From the NCBI RefSeq assembly GCF_019740315.1, contig NZ_JAHXZR010000007.1, positions 1 through 64,000 of the forward strand: a stretch of 64,000 nucleotides of DNA, read 5' to 3'. The position numbers and the translations under genes are program-made. Under the pieces are notes generated by a model. That model was not told the origin of the DNA. It saw nothing but the letters and a program-made list of their open reading frames with translations, and did no database searches. The DNA comes from Oceanobacter mangrovi (GTDB taxonomy: Bacteria > Pseudomonadota > Gammaproteobacteria > Pseudomonadales > Oceanobacteraceae). Shown here in pieces: positions 18,401-25,588 of the stretch. Every line of letters starts with the position of its first letter. Position 1 is the stretch's first letter.

Positions 18401-18883
18401 ATGAGTGCACTCAACCTGCCTGAAGTTGGCAGCGACGCACCGGCGTTCAGCGCCCTCAATCAAAAAGGCGAAACAGTCACCTTGCAGGATTATGCCGGTA
18501 AGGTACTGGTGCTGTATTTCTACCCCAAAGCCATGACCCCCGGCTGCACTACCCAGGCCTGCGGCCTGCGCGACAGCAAGGAAGAACTGGCGCAATACAA
18601 TGCAGTAGCCGTCGGCGTCAGCCCGGACAAACCAGCTCGTCTGCAAAAGTTTATCGACCGTGACAACCTCAACTTCGACCTGCTGTCTGACGAAGACACC
18701 AGCATGTGCCAGGCTTATGGCATCTGGGGCCTGAAGAAGTTTATGGGCAAGGAATATATGGGCGTCAACCGCATCACCTTCATCATTGATGAGGCAGGCA
18801 AGATTCTGCACGTAATGCCAAAGGTCAAAACCAAAACCCATCACGATGATGTGATTGCCATTCTGGCTGCACGTCAGGACTGA
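18401..18883 (+). CDS. bcp: Thioredoxin-dependent peroxiredoxin Bcp
   Basis: Reduces hydrogen and organic peroxides using thioredoxin. The 160-residue protein has the peroxidatic motif PKAMTPGCTTQACGLRD, where the first Cys is peroxidatic and the Cys five residues later can be the resolving one. LYFYP and VNRITFIIDEAGKI are also family features. It lies 63 bases after the nrd ferredoxin with an AAGGAG site upstream, and could be co-transcribed with nrdB. A hairpin follows the stop. Confidence 0.93.
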   Translation: MSALNLPEVGSDAPAFSALNQKGETVTLQDYAGKVLVLYFYPKAMTPGCTTQACGLRDSKEELAQYNAVAVGVSPDKPARLQKFIDRDNLNFDLLSDEDTSMCQAYGIWGLKKFMGKEYMGVNRITFIIDEAGKILHVMPKVKTKTHHDDVIAILAARQD

Positions 18884-18898
18884 TTTTCAGTCAGAGTG

Positions 18899-18933
18899 CT
18901 GACAGGCGGGCTGCATTGCCCGCCTGCTGTCAG
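18899..18933. terminator. Hairpin between convergent bcp and a small minus-strand gene
   Basis: CTGACAG-GCGGGC pairs with GCCCGC-CTG-CTGTCAG with a 3-base bulge. It overlaps the stop of the minus-strand small gene. There is no T tract on either side, so termination efficiency is uncertain. Confidence 0.4.
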
Positions 18934-19169
18934 ACAAACTTGTAGACGCCACGCACCTTGTAACAGCTGCTGGCATTGCAATAGATCTGGATTGAGCGAA
19001 AACGATCAGCCGTCTCAATCAGATAGAGATCGGTAAATTCCGGTGAATATTCCATCTGGGTCGCATCCATGATGCGATTGGCCAGCAGAGACGATGGCTG
19101 CGGCTGTGGTTGCGTCATCGGCGTCACCAGACTGATCATCAATATCAAGCCTGCCGGTACTGCCAACAT
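18930..19169 (-). CDS. Small exported or membrane protein, function unknown
   Basis: I do not recognise this 79-residue protein. It begins with a hydrophobic segment (about residues 1-17) and a short Pro-Gln stretch, then a polar domain with LYLIETADRF and a Cys-x4-Cys pair near the end. The start ATG at 19169 is preceded by AGGAGGTGATT, a perfect complement to the 16S rRNA tail, strong evidence that it is translated. It is the last gene of the minus-strand chemotaxis cluster, about 100 bases after the DUF2802 gene, and convergent with bcp. The segment could be a membrane anchor or a signal peptide; no lipobox is seen. Confidence 0.65.
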   Translation of the reverse strand: MLAVPAGLILMISLVTPMTQPQPQPSSLLANRIMDATQMEYSPEFTDLYLIETADRFRSIQIYCNASSCYKVRGVYKFV

Positions 19170-19246
19170 AATCACCTCCTGCCCGTTTGCGCGGGGGATC
19201 GATTGCCATTCCCTTGAGAGTCACCGCCTGTGAGTGTCCCTTTCCA

Positions 19247-19261
19247 CCTGAATCATTCAGG
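19247..19261 (-). terminator. Short palindrome after the DUF2802 gene
   Basis: CCTGAA-TGA-TTCAGG on the minus strand, 15 bases after the DUF2802 stop, with no T tract. It may be a weak terminator or a regulatory palindrome for the downstream small gene. Confidence 0.25.
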
Positions 19262-19275
19262 TTGTCTTCTTATTC

Positions 19276-19665
19276 TTAATGTACTCGACCTTTCAGCGAT
19301 AGCAACAACTCGGCCTCGGCTCTCGCCATACCACAACTTTCAACCAGCTCCCTGGCGTTCGCACCAAGCCGCACCAGTCGGGCGGCCTGTTGATACGATG
19401 CTTCATCTCCCGGCGTAAACAAGGCACGTTGTTCCGCCTCGCCCAGACGCTGGGTCAGCTGGCGAATTTTACGCCCCATGCCAACCACACTCTGGTTCAT
19501 GGCCTCCTGATTCTGTTGCAGCTGACTGACGCGCTGACGCTGGGCAGTGTTTTGCTGCTCCAGTCGCACGATCCGCTGACGCATGCGCTGAATCGACAGG
19601 AAACCTGTTATCAGCATAGTTACTGCGCCTGCCAATGCCCACTGCTCAATTGTCAAAGGCCACAT
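19276..19665 (-). CDS. DUF2802 membrane-anchored coiled-coil protein of the chemotaxis cluster
   Basis: A 129-residue protein with one N-terminal membrane helix (about residues 8-25), then a coiled coil rich in Gln, Arg and Leu (about 28-80), and the conserved C-terminal DUF2802 block (AARLVRLGANARELVESCGMARAEAELLLSLKG). Homologues stand next to cheW at the end of the polar-flagellar chemotaxis operon in Pseudomonas and relatives. The function is unknown. The gene starts 18 bases after the cheW stop. Confidence 0.75.
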   Translation of the reverse strand: MWPLTIEQWALAGAVTMLITGFLSIQRMRQRIVRLEQQNTAQRQRVSQLQQNQEAMNQSVVGMGRKIRQLTQRLGEAEQRALFTPGDEASYQQAARLVRLGANARELVESCGMARAEAELLLSLKGRVH

Positions 19666-19683
19666 TTGTCGTTTCCTTCAGGG

Positions 19684-20166
19684 TTACAAACCCTGTAATT
19701 CTGACCACTCTTCGTCGGTCATGAGTTTTTCAAGATCCACGAGGATCAGTAACTCATCATTCTTGTGGCAAACGCCCTGAATGAATTTGGCACTTTCCTC
19801 GTTCCCGACAGATGGCGTGGTTTCAATTTCTGACTGGCGCAGATAAACCACTTCCGCCACTGCATCAACCAGGATGCCGACGACCTGGTTTTCCGCTTCG
19901 ATGATCACGATACGGGTCTGGTCAGTCGTGTCAGCGGTCGGCAAGGCAAAACGCCGTCTGGTATCAATCACAGTCACGACATTGCCGCGCAGGTTGATAA
20001 TGCCCAGTACATAATCCGGCGCTCCTGGCACCGGGGCGATTTCGCTGTAACGCAGCACTTCTTGCACCTGCATTACGTTAATGCCGTAAGTTTCGTTTTC
20101 CAGGCGGAAGGTGACCCATTGCAAGACGGGATCTTCGGCACTTTTGTTTCCGGCGATAGCTGACAT
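19684..20166 (-). CDS. cheW: Chemotaxis coupling protein CheW
   Basis: A 160-residue CheW scaffold that links chemoreceptors to CheA. It carries the family core FRLENETYGINVMQVQEVLRY, PDYVLGIINLRGNVVTVID and the end motif FIQGVCHKNDELLILVDLEKLM. It is separated from parP by about 175 bases. There TTGACA and TATAGT are visible but not at standard mutual spacing, so a separate promoter is only possible. Confidence 0.94.
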   Translation of the reverse strand: MSAIAGNKSAEDPVLQWVTFRLENETYGINVMQVQEVLRYSEIAPVPGAPDYVLGIINLRGNVVTVIDTRRRFALPTADTTDQTRIVIIEAENQVVGILVDAVAEVVYLRQSEIETTPSVGNEESAKFIQGVCHKNDELLILVDLEKLMTDEEWSELQGL

Positions 20167-20341
20167 AAAAACATCCTCATAAGAAAGGCCACGGCCTGAC
20201 GTAAACCTGGCGAACCTTTCTTAACTATAGAACAGAGCACAATGTGTACCAGTTTGCAGAAAAGAAAATTCGTGACAGTCTGTCAACATCAGACGGGACG
20301 CCACCGTCAGCTTGCAGCGACGGCAGCACAAGACAAAAACT

Positions 20342-21391
20342 TCAGGACTGGTGAGCGCCAGCCCGCTTTGGACGACGGTTGTCCTCCAGCAAACCCAACA
20401 ACCCTGGCACATCAATCAGGGCACACATTTCATCAATCACAGTACCGGCCAGCCAGGGCCGCTTGCTACGTTCACCGCGCCACTTGATAGCGTTCTGATC
20501 CAGTTTGACGGTGTCACAAATCTGCTGGCAGGCCACGGCCCATGGGGAGCGGTCGAGCTGGATGAAATATTCATAGCCTTCATCCTGCAGGCTGCGCTGA
20601 CGCTCCGGCATCATCAGCAAGGCGCTGTCGACAATCGTGAGCTTGCCCTTTTCTCCCTGCCAGACGCCCAATGACCAACGCGCCTGACCAAACAGCGGCG
20701 TGATCTTGTCGGACACCCGATGCACACCACCCAGCCATGGCAAGGGAATCGCCAGCTTGAGCCCACAAACGATAAAGATCAGGCAATCAACACCACCGCC
20801 AGATTGCCAGTTCAATGACGCCAGCGCTGCTGCGGTGTCATTTTTCTGGCTCATCAAGGTGGCTTCAGGCACCGAAGTCGCCGTCGCTTTATTGACAGCC
20901 TGTTTACTAACGTCAGGGGCCGACGGAACGACGGGAGCCCTGGTTCTCGCAACGGGTTTGGTTTCGAGCGGCGGCGTAACAACCTTTGCTTCAGCGACCT
21001 TCAGCGCAACTGCCGGTTGAGCTAATTCAGTTTGCGGCTTTGCTGCTGGAGCAATCGGAATGACTTTTTCAGCAACGCTTTTTTCAGAAACGCTTTTGTC
21101 TGCAACAACCTTTTCTACCGCTGTTTCTGCCACCACAACCGGTGGCATTAACACCGGCTTGGGCGGCTCTGGCTCGGCAAATCTTGGCATCGCCGGTTTT
21201 TCAGGCTGAGGACTGCGAGCAGCCTGTGGCTGGACTCTGTTTTCAACTCCTGCTGGCGGTGCTGGCGGACGGTTATAGCGCTCAGCGGCGGCTGGTTTGC
21301 CGGAGCTGCCCGGTAATTCCAGCAGCAAGTCGTCGAGATAGCCCTGCAGGACTCCATCAACCTTGTTAGGACGTTTGGCGTTATCACTCAT
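20342..21391 (-). CDS. parP: ParP-like polar chemotaxis array protein (CheW/AIF domain)
   Basis: A 349-residue protein. A short N-terminal segment (VDGVLQGYLDDLLLEL, about residues 11-26) is followed by a long Pro/Ala/Val/Lys-rich linker and, from about residue 195, a CheW-like domain (VDCLIFIVCGLKLAIPLPWLGG). In Vibrio, ParP binds CheA and receptor tips through this domain and is placed at the pole by ParC. The order cheA-cheB-motC-motD-parC-(unnamed)-parP-cheW supports the call. Its ATGA overlap with the upstream gene suggests coupling. Confidence 0.82.
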   Translation of the reverse strand: MSDNAKRPNKVDGVLQGYLDDLLLELPGSSGKPAAAERYNRPPAPPAGVENRVQPQAARSPQPEKPAMPRFAEPEPPKPVLMPPVVVAETAVEKVVADKSVSEKSVAEKVIPIAPAAKPQTELAQPAVALKVAEAKVVTPPLETKPVARTRAPVVPSAPDVSKQAVNKATATSVPEATLMSQKNDTAAALASLNWQSGGGVDCLIFIVCGLKLAIPLPWLGGVHRVSDKITPLFGQARWSLGVWQGEKGKLTIVDSALLMMPERQRSLQDEGYEYFIQLDRSPWAVACQQICDTVKLDQNAIKWRGERSKRPWLAGTVIDEMCALIDVPGLLGLLEDNRRPKRAGAHQS

Positions 21392-21816
21392 GGATACATT
21401 CCTGCCGCTTCAAGCCGAACCACCAGCTGCTGACACGATGCCAGCAAGGCACCGTGAACACGACTCCCACGCGGCAACTGCCTTAATAGAAACAGGCCAT
21501 CCAGCAACTGTAACGGCAGCTGGCTACGATGCCCCTGACCGATTGTATTGACAGGTAACAGCGCCATGCCCTCCGGCAGGCTGCAAATCATCTCAGCGGA
21601 TTCTGTGACGGCAACTTGTTGCTGCCCTGCCCGCGAGCTGGCAACCGCTTGCTCCAGTACCGCGTTCCAGTTGGTTGCAGGTTCAAGCTGGTCCGGCTCA
21701 GAGTCTTCCAGAGCAGCCACTTCAATAGCGTCATCAGCCAGCGGCAGCGGATCCAGTAACAGGCCGTCGAGATAGCTGCCGATCAGCTCATCAACACTGC
21801 CGCGAGACTCACGCAT
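21388..21816 (-). CDS. Unrecognised protein between parC and parP, sharing ParP's N-terminal motif
   Basis: I do not recognise this 142-residue protein as a named family. Its N-terminus (SVDELIGSYLDGLLLDPL) mirrors the ParP N-terminus: both have D-x2-[LI]-x2-YLD-x-LLL. After an acidic linker comes a hydrophobic half (LPEGMALLPVNT, LQLLDGLFLLRQLPRGSRVHGALLASC) that could be a divergent CheW-like or AIF-like fold. ATG 21816 overlaps the parC stop by eight bases and follows AAGGA; an upstream ATG at 21840 lacks a ribosome site. It ends in ATGA with parP, so three genes are coupled. A role in array placement is inference. Confidence 0.7.
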   Translation of the reverse strand: MRESRGSVDELIGSYLDGLLLDPLPLADDAIEVAALEDSEPDQLEPATNWNAVLEQAVASSRAGQQQVAVTESAEMICSLPEGMALLPVNTIGQGHRSQLPLQLLDGLFLLRQLPRGSRVHGALLASCQQLVVRLEAAGMYP

Positions 21817-22600
21817 GCTGGCTAGTCCTTTCGACATCATGGTCCAGCGCAGTTAATAAATGTCGATAAACCCGCAGGCCACGGCTTTCTTCACCGAGTT
21901 GATGTGGAAACACACCTTCGTGGCTGGCATCGCGTAAACGGGTGTCCACCGGAATCGGTTCGGCGGCCAGATTAGTGCGATAGATCTGGCGCATTTCCTT
22001 GAGCGTAATGACCGAGGCTGAAGTCCGGCGGTCAAACATGGTTGGCACGATCGTATAAGGTAACTGGCGGCGCTGGGACTTCATCACCATTTGCAGGGTA
22101 TGCACCATGCGCTCCAGCCCTTTCATAGCCAGATGTTCGGTCTGGGTTGGAATCACCAATCGCTGACAGGCGGCCAGTGCGTTGACCATCAACACGCCGA
22201 GAATGGGGGGCGTATCCAGCAGGGCATAGTCGTATTCATCCCATACCTGGGCCAGCGAACGGGACAACACCAGCCCCATGCCTTCCTGACCACTGACCTG
22301 ACGTTCAAGCGTGGCCAGCGAGGTAGCAGCGGGTAGCAAATGTACATTCGGCAAGGAGGTTGGCCGAATCACCTGGCCAATGTAGTCGCGGTCTTTGCAG
22401 TTGTCGTCGAAAAACAGCTGATACATGCTGTGCTCAAGGCTGTCCGGGTCCAGTTTGAAATAACTGGTCAGGGAGCCGTGGGGATCGAGATCCACCAGCA
22501 GTACCCGTTCACCGCGTTCGCCCAGCAAGCCGCCCAATGTGACAACGCTGGTTGTTTTGCCAACACCACCTTTCTGATTTGCAATCGACCAGACTCGCAT
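21809..22600 (-). CDS. parC: ParA-family ATPase ParC (polar localisation of chemotaxis arrays)
   Basis: A 263-residue ParA/MinD-type ATPase with the deviant Walker A KGGVGKTTS (about residues 10-18), LLVDLDPHGSLT and YALLDTPPILGVL. In Vibrio, ParC recruits chemotaxis arrays to the flagellated pole; P. aeruginosa has the same gene between motD and parP. The frame is open to 22630, but ATG 22600 follows AGGGGTGA and gives MRVWSIANQKGG. It should not be confused with topoisomerase IV ParC. Confidence 0.88.
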   Translation of the reverse strand: MRVWSIANQKGGVGKTTSVVTLGGLLGERGERVLLVDLDPHGSLTSYFKLDPDSLEHSMYQLFFDDNCKDRDYIGQVIRPTSLPNVHLLPAATSLATLERQVSGQEGMGLVLSRSLAQVWDEYDYALLDTPPILGVLMVNALAACQRLVIPTQTEHLAMKGLERMVHTLQMVMKSQRRQLPYTIVPTMFDRRTSASVITLKEMRQIYRTNLAAEPIPVDTRLRDASHEGVFPHQLGEESRGLRVYRHLLTALDHDVERTSQHA

Positions 22601-22648
22601 GTGGTCACCCCTGATAGAACACCCGGCCAAAGTACCGGGTAAAAGTCA

Positions 22649-22780
22649 TTAATCTGTCGCCAGCGCTCTGAAATCCAGTAACTGACGCGCTTCAATCTGT
22701 TTGCTGGCCATCAGTACCAGCACTTTATTGCCGCTTTGGGCGGTTATCAGGACTGGAGCAAAGTCTGTTCCACTCCACAC
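22649..22780 (-). CDS. Possible small gene between motD and parC
   Basis: A frame of 43 codons from a GTG at 22780, five bases after the motD stop, to TAA at 22649. Codon choice (CTG, GCC, AGC, GCG) resembles neighbouring genes, and the peptide (SGNKVLVLMASKQIEARQLL) reads like protein. There is no clear ribosome site, so it would depend on coupling to motD. An ATG at 22831 in the same frame lies inside motD. No family recognised; it may be chance. Confidence 0.3.
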   Translation of the reverse strand: MWSGTDFAPVLITAQSGNKVLVLMASKQIEARQLLDFRALATD

Positions 22781-22784
22781 GGAC

Positions 22785-23627
22785 TTATTGCGCCCCGGTT
22801 TCCGGTGCTGCCCAGGGTTCATCGCCATCACTGACCATCAACACGATTTCAACCCGCGCCGAAACCACACTGGTCTCGCTCGCTTGCCAGCCAGCGGCTG
22901 ACGGCAAGGCTGGATGGTAATGGCCAACCCCGGTTGCCAGCAGCCGTGCCGGAGCAACGCCCTGAGTTACCAATTCATCAGCCACACTGGCCGCTCGCAT
23001 GGCCGATAACTGCCAGTTACTGTCAAAGCCAGATTGCGGCATCACACTGGAATGGCCTATCACCTGAATCACATACGGCCACTCGCGTAACGCCTGCGCC
23101 AGCTGTTCTATACGTTGGCGTCCCGCCGGGCTCAATCGATACTGGTTGTTGGCAAATACAAACTCACCCGCCAACGCCAGGCTGGTCCACTTTTCAGCCT
23201 GTCTGATGCTGGTATCGGCGTCGGGCGGAAAAAGTTGAGTTAATTGGCGCAGTTTGTTGGTAGCTACTGCCAATGGCGTTTCAGTCGTTTCTGCAGGATT
23301 CTCTGCTGACAGCGATTCAGCGGCGGGCGGCGCTGGAGTATTTGCTGTTGCGTCAACCACCACAGGGGTGCCGTCATTGCCCATCGACTTGCTGTCAGTG
23401 GCAATTTGCCCCAGGCTTTGCTGCAACTGTTCAAGCAGGTTAGTCCCCTGGCGGCGGTCAATCTCACTCATGGCGTACAACATGATAAAAAAGGCACACA
23501 ACAGGGTAATAAAGTCGGCATAGGACAACAGCCAACGATGATGATCGCTGTCCTGCTCCGGCAGCATCGGTGGTTTGGCCTGCCCCACCCGGCGTGATGC
23601 CGGGGTTTCGTCACTGATGCCAGACAC
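22785..23627 (-). CDS. motD: Flagellar motor protein MotD (MotB-like stator subunit)
   Basis: The peptidoglycan-anchored stator subunit. A single membrane helix (LLSYADFITLLCAFFIMLYAM) carries the proton-channel Asp in YADF, and an OmpA-like domain follows (VFANNQYRLSPAGRQRIEQLAQAL, QVIGHSSVMPQ, RAASVADELV). The start is uncertain. GTG 23627 overlaps the motC end by 17 bases and gives 280 residues; ATG 23567 gives 260 but has no ribosome site. It pairs with motC and forms the second stator set of Pseudomonas-type motors. Confidence 0.88.
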   Translation of the reverse strand: MSGISDETPASRRVGQAKPPMLPEQDSDHHRWLLSYADFITLLCAFFIMLYAMSEIDRRQGTNLLEQLQQSLGQIATDSKSMGNDGTPVVVDATANTPAPPAAESLSAENPAETTETPLAVATNKLRQLTQLFPPDADTSIRQAEKWTSLALAGEFVFANNQYRLSPAGRQRIEQLAQALREWPYVIQVIGHSSVMPQSGFDSNWQLSAMRAASVADELVTQGVAPARLLATGVGHYHPALPSAAGWQASETSVVSARVEIVLMVSDGDEPWAAPETGAQ

Positions 23628-24351
23628 GGATCCGATCCACAATCGCGACAGGGTTTGTGCCATGCAGCAGGTCATCAACCCCCTGCACCAGCGCCCAATA
23701 AAAATTGCTCTGCACCTGTAAACGGTGCTGCAAGAACTGCTGTAGCGGCAATACCACCAGATTCGACAGGGCGACCCCGTAGAAAGTCGCCACAAACGAC
23801 GTCGCAATGCCCTTGGCGAGGGTATCCGGGTCACTGATACCGGACAGCACCTGAATCAACCCCAGTACCGCGCCGACAATCCCCAGCGTTGGCAGATAAC
23901 CCGCCAGATTGGTCAGCAGCGCCAGCGCCTGCTGGTTGCGGGCAAAGCGGAAGTTGAGTTCATTTTCGAGAGTCTGGCGAATATCGGCAGGCGGATGGCC
24001 ATCGGCAATCAGTCGCAGGGTACGGGCACAAAACAGATCCCGCTCGGACTGCAGCAATTCTTCCAGTCCGGGATTACCCTTGCGACGACGGGTATTACCC
24101 CAGTTAACGATGCGGTCAGAGAGTTGTTTGAGGCCAAAACTGGAATCGGCAGGCAAACGCCAGAGCGCCTGGGCCAGATGCTGCACCGCGACCAGCGGCG
24201 CTGGCACAAAGGTCGCCAACAGGCTGCCGATAATGACAATCACCGCCGCCATCGGGTTCCACAGCATCGTCAGACTGCCCCCTTCGATGCCAAACACCAG
24301 CACAATCATCACTGGTGCCAGCAGCAAGAGTGGCAAACGCCAGTACCCCAT
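23611..24351 (-). CDS. motC: Flagellar motor protein MotC (MotA-like stator subunit)
   Basis: A 246-residue MotA/ExbB-type protein with four hydrophobic segments (near residues 7-27, 32-52, 147-167 and 180-200). It has the motor family features NWGNTRRRKGNPGLEELL in the cytoplasmic loop and YLPTLGIVGAVLGLIQVL with the conserved Pro near the ion path. It makes the ion channel with MotD. It lies between cheB and motD, as in Pseudomonas. Confidence 0.92.
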   Translation of the reverse strand: MGYWRLPLLLLAPVMIVLVFGIEGGSLTMLWNPMAAVIVIIGSLLATFVPAPLVAVQHLAQALWRLPADSSFGLKQLSDRIVNWGNTRRRKGNPGLEELLQSERDLFCARTLRLIADGHPPADIRQTLENELNFRFARNQQALALLTNLAGYLPTLGIVGAVLGLIQVLSGISDPDTLAKGIATSFVATFYGVALSNLVVLPLQQFLQHRLQVQSNFYWALVQGVDDLLHGTNPVAIVDRIRVWHQ

Positions 24352-24374
24352 GGCCCCTCCTTGCAGACTGTTGG

Positions 24375-25508
24375 TCAGACAAGATCGGTCGACAAACGCG
24401 GCCCTATATCTTTCAGCGAGACAATATCGTCAGCGTAGCCAGCCTTGGCGACCGCCATTGGCATACCGTAAATCACACTACTGGCTTCGTCCTGGGCCCA
24501 GATATGGCCGCCAGCCGACTTCATCAGTCGCGCACCTTCCTTGCCATCCGCACCCATGCCGGTCAGCACCAGCCCCAGCGCCTTGCTGCCAAAGTTCTTG
24601 GCGGCGGATGCAAAGGCAATGTCGACGCTTGGACGATAGTTCACCCGTTCGTCGCTTTCACGAATACGAATGGCGGGCTGGCCACGGTTTTCCAGCATCA
24701 GCTGCATGCCACCGGGAGCCACATAGACATGTCCGGCAGCAATACGATCACCATCGACGGCTTCTTTCACCGTCATGCTGCTGATGCTGTTCAGACGTTC
24801 GGCAAATGCCTTGGTAAACGAGGCTGGCATATGCTGAATAATAATAATCGGCTTGCGGAAGGTCGGTGACAGCCCCTTGAACAGGGTCTGCAAGGCGGCC
24901 GGACCACCCGTCGAGGTGCCAATCAATACCAGCTCGATACCGTGCAAGGATTTTGGTGGTTTGCTGACAACCGGCACAGCCTCCACCGGTTTGCTGGCGC
25001 GTACCGTGCCAGCCTCCACGCGTGCTGTTGGCCGCAGTGGAGCAGTATCTGCAACAGACGGACGCGCTGGTTCTGGCGTGTGAGCCGGGGCTACAGCTGC
25101 GCGCCCCATCCGACTGCCCGATACAGCAACAATACGGTCGGTCAGCATCCGGCGTATTTCCGCCGTGCCCTTGGCCACCGCGTCAAAATTCTTCGGCAGA
25201 TAATCCAGCGCCCCGGCATCCAGCGCATCCAGCGTGACGCGGGCGCCTTCAAAGGTCAGCGATGAAAACATCAATACCGGCACTGGCCGCCGCAGCATGA
25301 TATTGCGCAAGGCGGTGATACCGTCCATCACCGGCATTTCGTAATCCATGGTGATGACGTCCGGCTTCAGCTGTTCGTTCAGGTCAATGGCCTCACGACC
25401 ATTGCTGGCTTCGCCAATCACCTGCATACGAGGGTCTGCATTGATAATGTCCGACACCCGCCGACGGAAAAAGCCGGAGTCATCGACAACCAGTACCTTG
25501 ATGCTCAT
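24375..25508 (-). CDS. cheB: Chemotaxis protein-glutamate methylesterase CheB
   Basis: Removes methyl groups from chemoreceptors and deamidates them, controlled by CheA phosphorylation. The 377-residue protein has a receiver domain (VLVVDDSGFFRRR, phospho-Asp in DVITMDYEMPVMDG) and a Pro/Ala-rich linker. The C-terminal esterase carries the catalytic Ser in LIGTSTGGPAAL, His in IIQHMPASFTKAFAERLN and Asp in LTGMGADGKEGAR. It follows cheA. Confidence 0.95.
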   Translation of the reverse strand: MSIKVLVVDDSGFFRRRVSDIINADPRMQVIGEASNGREAIDLNEQLKPDVITMDYEMPVMDGITALRNIMLRRPVPVLMFSSLTFEGARVTLDALDAGALDYLPKNFDAVAKGTAEIRRMLTDRIVAVSGSRMGRAAVAPAHTPEPARPSVADTAPLRPTARVEAGTVRASKPVEAVPVVSKPPKSLHGIELVLIGTSTGGPAALQTLFKGLSPTFRKPIIIIQHMPASFTKAFAERLNSISSMTVKEAVDGDRIAAGHVYVAPGGMQLMLENRGQPAIRIRESDERVNYRPSVDIAFASAAKNFGSKALGLVLTGMGADGKEGARLMKSAGGHIWAQDEASSVIYGMPMAVAKAGYADDIVSLKDIGPRLSTDLV

Positions 25509-25588
25509 AGATTTGCAGCTCTACAAGCCCCCGCCAGGCAGGGGCATTAAATCACGCCGGGCAGAACCCCAGGGTTCCGGCCGAGCTC

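Noticed and set aside
22785-23834. MotD extended to 23834
   Set aside because: The first 69 residues are a shadow of motC and look non-coding; GTG 23627 or ATG 23567 is the real start.
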